DNA of 64,000 nt from contig NZ_CP130318.1 of NCBI RefSeq assembly GCF_032268605.1, forward strand, positions 3,072,001 to 3,136,000, given 5' to 3'. Made by a program: the position numbers and the translations under genes. Below, piece after piece: positions 7,640 to 15,159 of this stretch. This DNA comes from Paenibacillus aurantius (GTDB lineage: Bacteria; Bacillota; Bacilli; Paenibacillales; NBRC-103111). Every line of letters begins with the position of its first letter. The stretch's first letter is position 1. The notes under the pieces were generated by a model that searched no databases, was not told the DNA's origin, and was given only the letters and a program-made list of their open reading frames with translations.

Positions 7640-8215
7640 TTAGTTGGTTTTATCTGTCGGACCGGTCCAACCGGTCATTCCGGGAATAATATTCTTCACA
7701 TGCTTAAAGCCTTTGTCCGTAAGCAGCCGGCATGCCAGGTCGCTGCGGGTGCCGGTTCGGCAAATGACATGAATGTCGTCCTCTTGCTTCAGCTCGTTAA
7801 GACGGCTTTCCAGCTCGCCCAGCGGAATGGATACGGCACCGGGTATCCGATGAAAAGCAAACTCAGCGGGCTCGCGGACATCCAGGATCGTCAGTTCCTT
7901 ATTCCCGGCCAGCATCTTCTCCAATTCCTCGTTAGTCACCAAATGAGGGTGTTTCTTCTCTTCCTTTACTTCACCCGGGCTTGATTTCCGAATGAAATGC
8001 TTTAGAACCTCTCCTTCTTCTACGGTTCCCAAATACTGATGGCCGGTATTCTTGGCCCAGCCCTGCATGTCTGCGAGGGAACCTTTATCCGTCGCCTGAA
8101 CCTCGATGACCTGGCCGGGTTCAAGCTGGTCGATGGCCTTCTTTGTTCTCACGATAGGCATAGGGCAGGCAAGCCCTTTGCAATCCAATGTTTGATCGGC
8201 TTTAATGTCTGACAA
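7640..8215 (-). CDS. TusA - rhodanese fusion sulfurtransferase
   Basis: 191 residues. Residues 5-76 are a TusA domain with Cys17 in GLACPMPIVRTKKA; after a charged linker (about 79-92), residues 93-187 are a rhodanese domain with catalytic Cys152 in VICRTGTRSDLAC. Joining both lets sulfur pass inside one chain; CstA and YrkF have the same composition. The start is TTG at 8215, behind GGAGGG seven bases away. It is the first gene of the operon, 15 bases before the metallo-hydrolase, and has the CstR operator in its promoter. Confidence 0.89.
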   Translation of the reverse strand: MSDIKADQTLDCKGLACPMPIVRTKKAIDQLEPGQVIEVQATDKGSLADMQGWAKNTGHQYLGTVEEGEVLKHFIRKSSPGEVKEEKKHPHLVTNEELEKMLAGNKELTILDVREPAEFAFHRIPGAVSIPLGELESRLNELKQEDDIHVICRTGTRSDLACRLLTDKGFKHVKNIIPGMTGWTGPTDKTN

Positions 8216-8250
8216 GGTAAACCCTCCTATTAAGTTTGGAATTTAATTTA

Positions 8251-8279
8251 ATACTTATACCCCTATGGGTATAATACAA
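8251..8279. promoter_or_regulatory. CstR/CsoR-type operator inside two divergent promoters
   Basis: A perfect inverted repeat, TATACCC-CTAT-GGGTATA (8256-8273), matches the operator class of CsoR/CstR repressors. On the minus strand it fills the 17-base spacer between TTGTAT (8279-8274) and AAGTAT (8256-8251), in front of the TusA-rhodanese operon. On the plus strand its right arm merges with a perfect TATAAT (8270-8275) with TTTAAT 17 bases upstream. Binding by the CstR encoded at 4310 would block both directions and be released by polysulfide. No second copy was found in front of the TauE-CstR operon. Confidence 0.85.
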
Positions 8280-8292
8280 GGGGGTGATCACT

Positions 8293-8346
8293 TTGTCAAT
8301 CGTCTCCCGGTGGTTTCATAAATGGAAAAAAGGACAACCCGATTAA
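8293..8346 (+). CDS. Possible 17-residue basic peptide divergent to the sulfur operon
   Basis: An open frame of 17 codons starting with TTG, encoding MSIVSRWFHKWKKGQPD. It is preceded by AAGGGGGTGATCA, an almost perfect match to the 16S anti-Shine-Dalgarno sequence, at the right distance, and by a TATAAT box at 8270-8275 that overlaps the CstR operator. The peptide is basic with two Trp and one Phe, so it could be amphipathic. A regulatory leader or a short membrane-active peptide are both possible; chance cannot be excluded because the frame is so short. Confidence 0.4.
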   Translation: MSIVSRWFHKWKKGQPD

Positions 8347-8357
8347 TCTGGCTGTCC
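8326..8357 (-). terminator. Terminator downstream of the METTL7-like methyltransferase
   Basis: Read on the minus strand: GGACAGCC, nine-base loop, GGTTGTCC, then six T. The stem pairs over eight positions with one G-U. It lies about 50 bases after the stop of the methyltransferase gene. Confidence 0.7.
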
Positions 8358-8405
8358 CATAGGGATGGACGAACTATGCTTTTCAAGCAGGCTTACTGCG
8401 GCGCT

Positions 8406-8990
8406 TTATTTTTCCGCGTGGATCACAACGACCAGGCCTTTGTATTTCTTTTCTACCGTAACAATCCGAAAGCCGGCCTTCTGGATCATGTCCACCGCAT
8501 TCCGGTTCAGGTGGCATCCGTCACAGACACGGCTCCAGGCCGGAGTTAGCCAATCCTGCAACCGTCCCCACAGCGCATGATTCATTCGCACATGCTCCAG
8601 GAATACCAAAGTCCCGCCCGTCTTGCAAACTCTTTTCATTTCCAGCAAGGCCGATTCCGGATCCGGAATCGTGCATAAGACCAAGGTACCCACAACGGCA
8701 TCGAAGGTTTGATCCTCAAACGGCAGCTTTTCCGCTCCTGCGCCGACTACCTCAATCGGAACGGATGCTTGCTCCGCTCGAATCATGGACTTTTCCCGCA
8801 TGACGCGATTCGGCTCTATGGCGACGACCTGGTCAGCCTCCCGGTAACATGAGAAGTTTAAGCCGGTGCCCGATCCGATTTCCAACACGTTTCCTTTTAC
8901 CGTTCGCAATAGACGTTCCCGAAAGGACCGGATGATTTTATTTTCCAATGGCCCCATGAGCCGGTCGTAGTTTCTGCTGAAGAAGGTCAT
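8406..8990 (-). CDS. METTL7-like class I SAM methyltransferase
   Basis: 194 residues from the ATG at 8990, which has AAGGCGG in front; the frame runs to 9116 without a ribosome site. SAM motif I is VLEIGSGTG (residues 35-43), motif II AIEPN, and post-I/IV is FDAVVGTLVLCTI. The C-terminal part contains WSRVCDGCHLNRNAVDMI; the GCHLNR signature is shared with animal METTL7 proteins, which methylate thiols and hydrogen sulfide. Given the reactive-sulfur genes beside it, methylation of sulfide or small thiols is a reasonable inference. A second gene with the same signature is at 23227-23832. It could instead be a lipid or quinone methyltransferase. Confidence 0.78.
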   Translation of the reverse strand: MTFFSRNYDRLMGPLENKIIRSFRERLLRTVKGNVLEIGSGTGLNFSCYREADQVVAIEPNRVMREKSMIRAEQASVPIEVVGAGAEKLPFEDQTFDAVVGTLVLCTIPDPESALLEMKRVCKTGGTLVFLEHVRMNHALWGRLQDWLTPAWSRVCDGCHLNRNAVDMIQKAGFRIVTVEKKYKGLVVVIHAEK

Positions 8991-9140
8991 TATCGATCCG
9001 CCTTTTGCGACCCTATGGACGCCGTTAGTGATGGTGAAATGCTGCGGTGATGCACTTTGGTGTAATAGTAATATTCTTTTGGCAGCTTCTATTTCCTGCA
9101 AAAGAAAAAGCCGCATCAGGCGGCTTATAAATGGAGGCCT

Positions 9141-10730
9141 TTACAGCTTCCCGCTGCTCGTATAGATAGGCTGCCACGTCCGGCCCCCATCCTTGGTCAT
9201 GTAGTAGCTGCCGTCGGCGAGGGCATAACCGGTTTGCTCATCCGCGAATTGCAGCGATCTCACGCCTTTGAGCGGCAGCGGCTTGGAAGCATCCTTCCGG
9301 TTGTTGATTACCTCCGACCAGGATTTCCCTCCGTCCTGAGTTTTAAACAGTGCCTCCCCGTCCGTGACAAAACCGAGCCGCGCATCCAGAAAACTGTAAG
9401 AAGCCGGTTCACCGGGAGCAAGAGACAGGGGAGCCAATGGGCTCCAGGTGAGTCCTCCATCGTGGGTCTCATAAAACAGCTGGGTGACCTCCCCCCCATT
9501 TCCCTGTACCGCCAAAAAGCCGTCCTTGGCCGATACAAATTGCGGGGTTCCCGTCATGATTCCGTCAGGGCTGTAGCCGGAGGGCAAGCGGATGGTAGCC
9601 GGCTTCCAATTCACTCCGCCGTCTGTCGTGGCGTAAAGCCAGATACCAGGTGCCGCGGAATACCCGGTTAAATAACCGTGCTTGGAATCGGCAAACACCA
9701 AGCCGGTTTTGCCGCCGCCAAACGGAAGCCCATTGGAGCGGGGACGGTTCTCGGGATCGTTGCCCGCCGCAAGAGTCCAAGTAGCACCGCCGTCGGCCGT
9801 GCGGAAGATCTCCACGGGATTCGAGCCCGCCGCGACCCCCCACGACAGCAGCATCCAGCCATGCTCCGGGTCGGCGAAGGTTACTTGGACGATGTCCGGA
9901 TTTCGGTCCCGGGCGAACGACGATTCCAGCTCGCTTTGCTGCCAAGACTTGCCTTCGTCCTTAGTCCGATAGACCGTCACCCGGGGTTTCCCCGCCTGCG
10001 GCACCGCCACGACGGCCGTTTCCTTATCCAGGAACGCCGCTTTAGCTGGACTCTGGGAAGCCGCTTTACCCGACGTATAGTTTGGCGGAGTAACGAGATT
10101 CCAGCCGGTGCCTGGCTTGGCCGTCCGCCAAACGTCCGCTGCCGTAAGAAGCCAACCGGTTGAAGCTTCCGTTTTGCTGTCCAGGGCTTCCGTAAAACGG
10201 GAATCCAGACCCGGCGCCTCGGTTTCGGTGTTGGCCAGTACTTTTGCCGTTATCCCGTCGACATAGAAAATGTCCTTGTTTCCTGCCGGAAACTCTCCCT
10301 CCACTATCCAAACAGGAAGCTCTTGGTGCTGAGCCTCCACCTTCATGGATTCGTTGAAGCGAGCCGTCCACTTCACGGATGGATCCGCATTGTGCTCCTT
10401 CGCAACCCGCAGTGCCGTCGCTTCGTCTATATACGTCGGCTTCGGCGTGGTTCCGGCTGTCGGAGCGGGGGAGGCAACAACGGTTTGGGGAGCAGGCTCG
10501 GTTACCACATTCATCGGCAGCCAATCGCCCCCGCGCCACACCAGCCCAACTCCGATGGCAAGAACACACACCGCCGCCCCCCAAGCTGCCCATCGTTTGC
10601 TCGGCCGTCTATTGAGCTTGGCCTGCGTCACCCGTTTAAGCGTGCCTTCCACATGCCGCTGGGTAAAGGTCGCCCCGGCAAAAGGACCTTTGGCCAAGTG
10701 ATCGTACCAGTCGGGTCTAGATCGTTTCAT
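9141..10730 (-). CDS. Membrane-anchored Asp-box (BNR/YCF48-like) protein, partner of the ECF sigma factor
   Basis: 529 residues. Residues 1-45 are cytoplasmic and basic, a membrane segment follows at about 47-66, then a short Pro/Thr-rich linker, a region around 100-175 resembling a PepSY-like fold, and a large outer domain. That domain holds six Asp-box motifs of the form S/T-x-D-x-G-x-x-W (TKDEGKSW, TADGGATW, TTDGGVNW, THDGGLTW, TQDGGKSW, TKDGGRTW), pointing to a six-bladed propeller. The gene overlaps the 3' end of the sigma gene by 14 bases, so it is probably the anti-sigma or signal-sensing partner: cytoplasmic tail binds sigma, propeller senses outside. No zinc anti-sigma motif is present. 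Confidence 0.75.
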   Translation of the reverse strand: MKRSRPDWYDHLAKGPFAGATFTQRHVEGTLKRVTQAKLNRRPSKRWAAWGAAVCVLAIGVGLVWRGGDWLPMNVVTEPAPQTVVASPAPTAGTTPKPTYIDEATALRVAKEHNADPSVKWTARFNESMKVEAQHQELPVWIVEGEFPAGNKDIFYVDGITAKVLANTETEAPGLDSRFTEALDSKTEASTGWLLTAADVWRTAKPGTGWNLVTPPNYTSGKAASQSPAKAAFLDKETAVVAVPQAGKPRVTVYRTKDEGKSWQQSELESSFARDRNPDIVQVTFADPEHGWMLLSWGVAAGSNPVEIFRTADGGATWTLAAGNDPENRPRSNGLPFGGGKTGLVFADSKHGYLTGYSAAPGIWLYATTDGGVNWKPATIRLPSGYSPDGIMTGTPQFVSAKDGFLAVQGNGGEVTQLFYETHDGGLTWSPLAPLSLAPGEPASYSFLDARLGFVTDGEALFKTQDGGKSWSEVINNRKDASKPLPLKGVRSLQFADEQTGYALADGSYYMTKDGGRTWQPIYTSSGKL

Positions 10731-11262
10731 AGCCTTCCCCCTCCTTTAACGCATCGGATACTTTTTTGCGCGCCCGGTGCAGCCGTGATTTTGCTGTGCC
10801 CTCTGAGATGCCAAGCAGCGAGGCCATTTCCTGCATGCTGAGTCCGTACTTCACCTCAAGAACAAGCACTTCCCGGTACTTGGTTGGCAGTGCAAGCACC
10901 AGCGCCCATAGATCATGAGCGTAAGCATGCGACAGATATTCCTTCTCAGCCGACTGTGACGCTTGGCGGTCCGGCCGGAACCCGACGAGCAGCACCTTAC
11001 GAAAGAACGCGGACTTGCGGTAATTGAAAACCGTATGGCGGGTAATGGCAAGCAGCCAGGTTTTGACCGACGATTCCCCCCGAAACGTACTGATCCGCTG
11101 AAACGCCTTAAGAAACACATCTTGGGATATGTCATCCGCCAGATGAGGGCTTTTCGTGAGGACAAAGGCGTAATCCCATACGCTCTGTCCGTAGCTGTTC
11201 ATCAAATCACGCAGCCCGTTCTCATCCATCCGGCTCATATGGCGCAAATACTCATGCTCCAC
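10717..11262 (-). CDS. RNA polymerase ECF-type sigma factor
   Basis: 181 residues with sigma region 2 (DYAFVLTKSPHLADDISQDVFLKAFQRISTFRGESSVKTWLLAITRHTVFNYRK) and region 4 (LPTKYREVLVLEVKYGLSMQEMASLLGISEGTAKSRLHRARKKV). The start chosen is GTG at 11262, since GAGGTGATC, a near-perfect ribosome site, lies just upstream; ATG at 11292 and TTG at 11322 are in frame but poorly placed. It directs transcription of a stress or envelope regulon, probably held in check by the overlapping Asp-box membrane protein. Specificity cannot be read from the sequence. Confidence 0.85.
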   Translation of the reverse strand: MEHEYLRHMSRMDENGLRDLMNSYGQSVWDYAFVLTKSPHLADDISQDVFLKAFQRISTFRGESSVKTWLLAITRHTVFNYRKSAFFRKVLLVGFRPDRQASQSAEKEYLSHAYAHDLWALVLALPTKYREVLVLEVKYGLSMQEMASLLGISEGTAKSRLHRARKKVSDALKEGEGYETI

Positions 11263-11339
11263 CCCGATCACCTCATCTATTAGACAATTCATCGGTTCGT
11301 AAGTTCCCCGCCGGTCACCCAAATTCTAAAAAAATATAA

Positions 11340-11362
11340 AAAAATAGCGCCGGCTTGGCGCT
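11340..11362 (-). terminator. Terminator after the kinase-like gene
   Basis: Read on the minus strand: AGCGCC, loop AAGCC, GGCGCT, then A and a run of seven T. It overlaps the stop codon of the kinase-like gene and separates it from the sigma operon. Confidence 0.85.
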
Positions 11363-12041
11363 ACTTCATAAATTTCGAGAACAGCTGGGAGATCCGCTGG
11401 GCGAACTCCTCTATGCTTCCGTTTGCCTGGTCGAGGCGGTTGTAACCTTTTTTGATCGAATCCAGCACCCAGGCAGGGACTTTACTTCCTTCCACACTCG
11501 GGTAAAACAGACGGTAAGCCCACACCAGATGCTCCCAACGCTTGTCGTCACCGTCCCGTACATATTCGGACACGTCCAGTATTTTGGCGCGTCCGTTCTG
11601 AAGGAGAACGTTTTTCAAATGAATGTCTCGCGGATTCAAGCCTCTGCTGCGGACAAGCGTGCGTGCTTCCTCCACATCGCGGATCACCTGCTCGGGAACC
11701 GGAATGCCTGACGTAAGACACTCGTGCAGCGTCGGCCCCTCTTCATAGCTGATGACCAGATAATGCTCTCCTTCCCCATAGAACTTCGGAAAAAAGGGAA
11801 TCCCCGCAAGCCGTTCATAAACCTGTTTTTCGATTTCCTTTTTCGGCAGGGCAAGATCGGAATAGACTTTGTACGCGTACCCGGGTGTGCCGTCATAGGT
11901 GAATGCGGCGGCATCCGTCCCGATTCCTATACAATGCAGCCCTTTTGCAGATCCGGTGATTTCGACCATCTCATTAAGCTCACTACCGGTAATCGTAATT
12001 TTGCGAAGCGGTTCATCCGCCTCCCGCCAATCCGGTTTCAT
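11361..12041 (-). CDS. Small protein-kinase-like protein
   Basis: 226 residues from the ATG at 12041 (AAAGGA nine bases upstream; ATG at 12050 is too close to it). The fold reads as a minimal kinase: glycine-rich GIGTDAAAF, a lysine in YAYKVYSD, the hinge LVISYEEGPTLHE, the catalytic loop LNPRDIHLKNVLL and the metal motif KILDVSEY in place of DFG. The Asp and Asn of the catalytic loop and the Asp of DVS are kept, so it may be active, although the His of HRD is missing. Resembles YrzF-type proteins of Bacillus. Target unknown; a single gene with its own terminator. Confidence 0.72.
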   Translation of the reverse strand: MKPDWREADEPLRKITITGSELNEMVEITGSAKGLHCIGIGTDAAAFTYDGTPGYAYKVYSDLALPKKEIEKQVYERLAGIPFFPKFYGEGEHYLVISYEEGPTLHECLTSGIPVPEQVIRDVEEARTLVRSRGLNPRDIHLKNVLLQNGRAKILDVSEYVRDGDDKRWEHLVWAYRLFYPSVEGSKVPAWVLDSIKKGYNRLDQANGSIEEFAQRISQLFSKFMK

Positions 12042-12176
12042 CCAGCACATCCTTTCATCCTACCAGCGCGGCTGATGCCATCCTCCCCTTAGCTTGCTCG
12101 GCTTAAGGGTCATCGTAACCGGACGCTTCCCAAGTTATACGCATGAAAGGGCTCCGGGGTGCCATAAAAAAGCCCG

Positions 12177-12956
12177 TTATGTCCGAACCTTCATTGTTTG
12201 ACCGATGGGCTGCACGACAACGCCGGATTTCTTCAAAGAATCTCTAATGGTCTTGGCAAAAGCGAGGGCATGCTCCCCGTCTCCATGAATACAAATTGTG
12301 TCCGCTTGAATCCCAACGTCCACGTTCTGCTGCGACAGCACCTTACCTTCGTTCACCATGCGGAGCACCTGAGCCACCGCCTCCCGGTCATCGGTGATGA
12401 GAGCATCCGTTTCTCTTCTCGAAGTTAACGCTCCGTCCGCCTGGTAAGTGCGGTCCGAGAAGACCTCGCTTGCCGTGCGAAGTCCCGCCTTCCGGCCTGT
12501 CCGGATCCACTCGCTTCCGGCGAGGCCGAACAGGATCAGCTCCGGGTCCACCTTGTACACGGCTTCGGCTATTGCTTCGGCCAGGTCCGGTTTCACGGCC
12601 GCCATGTTATACAATTCCCCATGCGCCTTCACATGCTGCAGGGTTCCGCCTTCCGAGCGGACAACTCCCCACAAGGCGCCGATCTGATACACGACGATGT
12701 CATAAGCCTCCTGAGGCGAGATTTCCATCCTTCTACGGCCGAAGCCTATCAAGTCCTGCAGACCGGGATGAGCCCCGATAGCGACTCCCTTCTCCAGGGC
12801 AAGCTTGACCGTTCTTCTCATGGTGGAGGCATCGCCCGCATGAAAGCCGCAAGCAATGTTCGCCGAGGTGACATAAGACAGCATTTCGGCGTCCTGTCCC
12901 AGCTTATACGCTCCGAAGCTTTCTCCCATGTCGCAATTAAGGTCAGCATATTTCAT
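12177..12956 (-). CDS. pxpA: 5-oxoprolinase subunit A (LamB/YcsF family)
   Basis: 259 residues spanning the whole LamB/YcsF fold: [38 protein letters not shown] at the start, [29 protein letters not shown], and [19 protein letters not shown] at the end. PxpA with PxpB and PxpC forms the bacterial ATP-dependent 5-oxoprolinase, which opens pyroglutamate to glutamate. It is the third gene of the pxpB-pxpC-pxpA operon, 12 bases after pxpC, all on the minus strand. Confidence 0.94.
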   Translation of the reverse strand: MKYADLNCDMGESFGAYKLGQDAEMLSYVTSANIACGFHAGDASTMRRTVKLALEKGVAIGAHPGLQDLIGFGRRRMEISPQEAYDIVVYQIGALWGVVRSEGGTLQHVKAHGELYNMAAVKPDLAEAIAEAVYKVDPELILFGLAGSEWIRTGRKAGLRTASEVFSDRTYQADGALTSRRETDALITDDREAVAQVLRMVNEGKVLSQQNVDVGIQADTICIHGDGEHALAFAKTIRDSLKKSGVVVQPIGQTMKVRT

Positions 12957-12968
12957 TTGGTTTCCCCC

Positions 12969-13973
12969 TTACTGGAAGAACATTTGAATGCTCAGTTGAA
13001 GCAAGTCCAAGTTCCATTCGGTCCGCAGCAGCGCAGCCTGCGCCTCCTTCAAGTCAACTAGCCGAAAGCGTATCCGGCTGCCGATTGAAGCCTGGGCAAG
13101 CAAAGGCAGATCCGCCGTCATGACCTGAGCCACCTTGGGATAGCCTCCTGTCGTCTGCCGGTCCGCCATCAAGACGATGGGATGTCCGTCCGGCGGCACT
13201 TGAACGGTCCCGAACGCTACCGGCTCGGACAGCAATTCTTGTGGCTTGGCCATATACAGAGGCGTCCCGGACAACCGGTAGCCCATCCGATCGGATTGGG
13301 GAAGGACCTTGAACTCCGACTCGAAAAAGGCTTTCCTGCCGGCTTCCTCCAACCAATGGTACTGGCCTCCGGGCATCACCCGAATTTCGGGGTTGGCCTT
13401 GTAGTCGGGGACCATTTCATAGGACACCCGCCAGGCAGGAGCGCTGAAAGGCGCCTCGGGCGACTGTTCGCTTAATCGGCGCATCATGCGCTTCCCTAGC
13501 GACGTGGCGGGCTTGAGGAGGAGCCGATCGTCCGCTTGAAGAGCACGGCCTTCGAAGCCGCCAAGCCCTGCGCGCAGATAGGTCGAGCAGCTGTTCATTC
13601 GCGGAGGGACGTTGAAACCCCCGGACACAGCCAGGTAACACCGGCAGCCCTCACGAGCCGAGCCGAATTGAAGCGTCCCTCCTGCTCTTACATAAATGGG
13701 CCTCCAGGAAGGGATGGGGATCCCGTCTATCCGCGGCGATAAGTCTGAGCCGCACAGCGAGATAAGTGCCGGCTCTTCAAAATACAGCACGGGTCCCGTT
13801 ACCGTCATTTCCAGCGTGGCTTCCGCGTCGTCATTGCCAACCAGACGATTAGCCGCTCTGTGGGCAAAGCCGTCCATGGCCCCGCCAGCCATAACCCCAT
13901 ATTTCTGGTACCCGTACCGGCCCAGATCCTGCAAGGTGGAAAGCAGACCCGGCCTACGTACCTGAATGGTCAT
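12969..13973 (-). CDS. pxpC: 5-oxoprolinase subunit C (KipA / biotin-dependent carboxyltransferase-like)
   Basis: 334 residues from the ATG at 13973; GGGAGGGAAGAGG lies directly in front, and the start overlaps the pxpB stop (ATGA). The frame is open five codons further but those codons are the ribosome site itself. Family marks are RPGLLSTLQDLGRYGYQKYGVMAGGAMDGFAHRAANRLVGND and the late SEPVAFGTVQVPPDGHPIVLMADRQTTGGYPKVAQV. PxpC pairs with PxpB and works with PxpA to open 5-oxoproline. In Bacillus the relative KipA is linked to sporulation kinase control, but the context here is metabolic. Confidence 0.93.
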   Translation of the reverse strand: MTIQVRRPGLLSTLQDLGRYGYQKYGVMAGGAMDGFAHRAANRLVGNDDAEATLEMTVTGPVLYFEEPALISLCGSDLSPRIDGIPIPSWRPIYVRAGGTLQFGSAREGCRCYLAVSGGFNVPPRMNSCSTYLRAGLGGFEGRALQADDRLLLKPATSLGKRMMRRLSEQSPEAPFSAPAWRVSYEMVPDYKANPEIRVMPGGQYHWLEEAGRKAFFESEFKVLPQSDRMGYRLSGTPLYMAKPQELLSEPVAFGTVQVPPDGHPIVLMADRQTTGGYPKVAQVMTADLPLLAQASIGSRIRFRLVDLKEAQAALLRTEWNLDLLQLSIQMFFQ

Positions 13974-14707
13974 CCTCTTCCCTCCCACCGGTCATACTCC
14001 TTGCGGGTGATCGGATAGAACCGGATGCGGTCGCCGGCTTCCAGCAAGGTGGGGGGCTCTTTATCCGGCAAAAACAGCGGCAGCGGCGTTCGGCCGATCA
14101 ACTGCCAGCCTCCCGGGGTCTCGATCGGGTAGATCCCCGTTTGTTCCCCGGCAATCCCAACCGTTCCCGGAGGAATGGATAACCGGGGAGTTGGTTTCCG
14201 CGGCGCCGCTATCCGTTTATCCATGCCTCCCAGATAGGGAAAGCCCGGGGCGAACCCCAGCATATAAACCAAATACTCCGTGCCCGCATGAATCCGGATC
14301 ACTTCCTCCGCGCTCCAGCCGGTCATTCCGGCGACGTGCTTCAGATCCGGTCCAAGTTCTTCCCCGTAGCAGACCGGGATTTCGACGACCCTATGGTCGG
14401 GGACGTTGTCCTCCTGCAGATGGTCCAGCAGGTTCTTCAGCCTGCTCTCCACTTCTTCGTAGGGATACCGTATTTCCTCTAGCGAATTGGACCCGCCGGT
14501 TGTCCTAAAAATACGTACGGGATCGTAGACGACGGTAACCGAAGCGTAGGCTGGGATCACCTCCACCATCCCCTCGAAGGAATGATTCTCCAGATAGCGC
14601 GACAAAGCTCTTACTTTCGTATGGGTCTCCTCGTCGATCCGGTTACCCAGCCTTATGATAATGGCGCTATCCCCGAGCCGGGTCATGTCCACGTATTGAA
14701 TACCCAT
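13970..14707 (-). CDS. pxpB: 5-oxoprolinase subunit B (KipI-like)
   Basis: 245 residues from the ATG at 14707 with AAAGGGGGG before it; the much longer open frame to 15004 runs through a terminator and the neighbouring immunity gene, so it is not used. The allophanate-hydrolase-like fold is shown by GDSAIIIRLGNRIDEETHTKVRALSRYLE at the start and by EYLVYMLGFAPGFPYLGGMDKRIAAPRK...IPPGTVGIAGEQTGIYPIETPGGWQLIGRTP. First gene of the pxpBCA operon, overlapping pxpC by four bases. Confidence 0.92.
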   Translation of the reverse strand: MGIQYVDMTRLGDSAIIIRLGNRIDEETHTKVRALSRYLENHSFEGMVEVIPAYASVTVVYDPVRIFRTTGGSNSLEEIRYPYEEVESRLKNLLDHLQEDNVPDHRVVEIPVCYGEELGPDLKHVAGMTGWSAEEVIRIHAGTEYLVYMLGFAPGFPYLGGMDKRIAAPRKPTPRLSIPPGTVGIAGEQTGIYPIETPGGWQLIGRTPLPLFLPDKEPPTLLEAGDRIRFYPITRKEYDRWEGRG

Positions 14708-14770
14708 CCCCCCCTTTACCGTCTGTTCTTTCTTGTTAAGAAAGCGCCGCTTTCTATCTTCCGGGCCGTT

Positions 14771-14814
14771 AAAAAAGGATAGAGCCTCCGGCTTTTCCGG
14801 AATAGCCTCTATCC
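14771..14814 (-). terminator. Terminator between the toxin/immunity pair and pxpB
   Basis: Read on the minus strand: GGATAGAG (14814-14807), a GC-rich inner part with CCGGAAAAGCCGG, CTCTATCC (14784-14777) and then six T. It lies just after the immunity gene stop, so the pxp operon has its own transcription. Confidence 0.88.
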
Positions 14815-14828
14815 CTATTCTACCATTC

Positions 14829-15158
14829 TCAGCCGATATACACGACGGCCCCGCCCCGCCTGTATGCTTTCGGCAGCTCCGTTTCGAGCAGCTCGAGCCG
14901 GCGCAGCATATGCTCCCGGTCCTCCCCGTCCATACGGGTGTGTGCCCATTCCTTGAGCCGGGCGACTTCCTCGAGTACTGCAGGAATGTCCTCGCTCTCC
15001 ACATCCGTTCCGTCCTGAAAAAGGGCGGCCCACTGCAGATTGAGTTCCTCGACGGCCGGAAGCCAATATTTCGAATAGAATGATTCCGTCGCTACAGGGA
15101 GCATAAACGAGCTTTCAAACTCATCTTCCGGATCGATAATGATCGCGCTGATCGACAT
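14829..15158 (-). CDS. Presumed immunity protein for the upstream nuclease toxin
   Basis: 109 residues, acidic, without signal peptide or membrane segment, so cytoplasmic. Its ATG lies one base after the stop codon of the 728-residue protein, with GGGGTG seven bases before the ATG inside the end of that gene, so the two are tightly co-translated. The tail is helical (DIPAVLEEVARLKEWAHTRMDGEDREHMLRRLELLETELPKAY). I do not recognise the family; the call rests on size, acidity, position right after a toxin tail, and the terminator that closes the unit. Acidic immunity proteins often block basic nuclease toxins by direct binding. Confidence 0.6.
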   Translation of the reverse strand: MSISAIIIDPEDEFESSFMLPVATESFYSKYWLPAVEELNLQWAALFQDGTDVESEDIPAVLEEVARLKEWAHTRMDGEDREHMLRRLELLETELPKAYRRGGAVVYIG

Positions 15159-15159
15159 G

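Noticed and set aside
9565-10593. Long frames opposite and out of phase with the Asp-box gene
   Set aside because: Shadow frames from GC-rich codon use; no ribosome sites and low-complexity translation.
12140-12176. Possible terminator after pxpA (GGGCT ... AGCCC)
   Set aside because: The short stem has a long unpaired part and the T-run lies inside the loop, so it does not make a convincing terminator.
14709-15004. Extended N-terminus of pxpB
   Set aside because: It would cross a strong terminator and most of the immunity gene; normal PxpB starts at the ATG at 14707.
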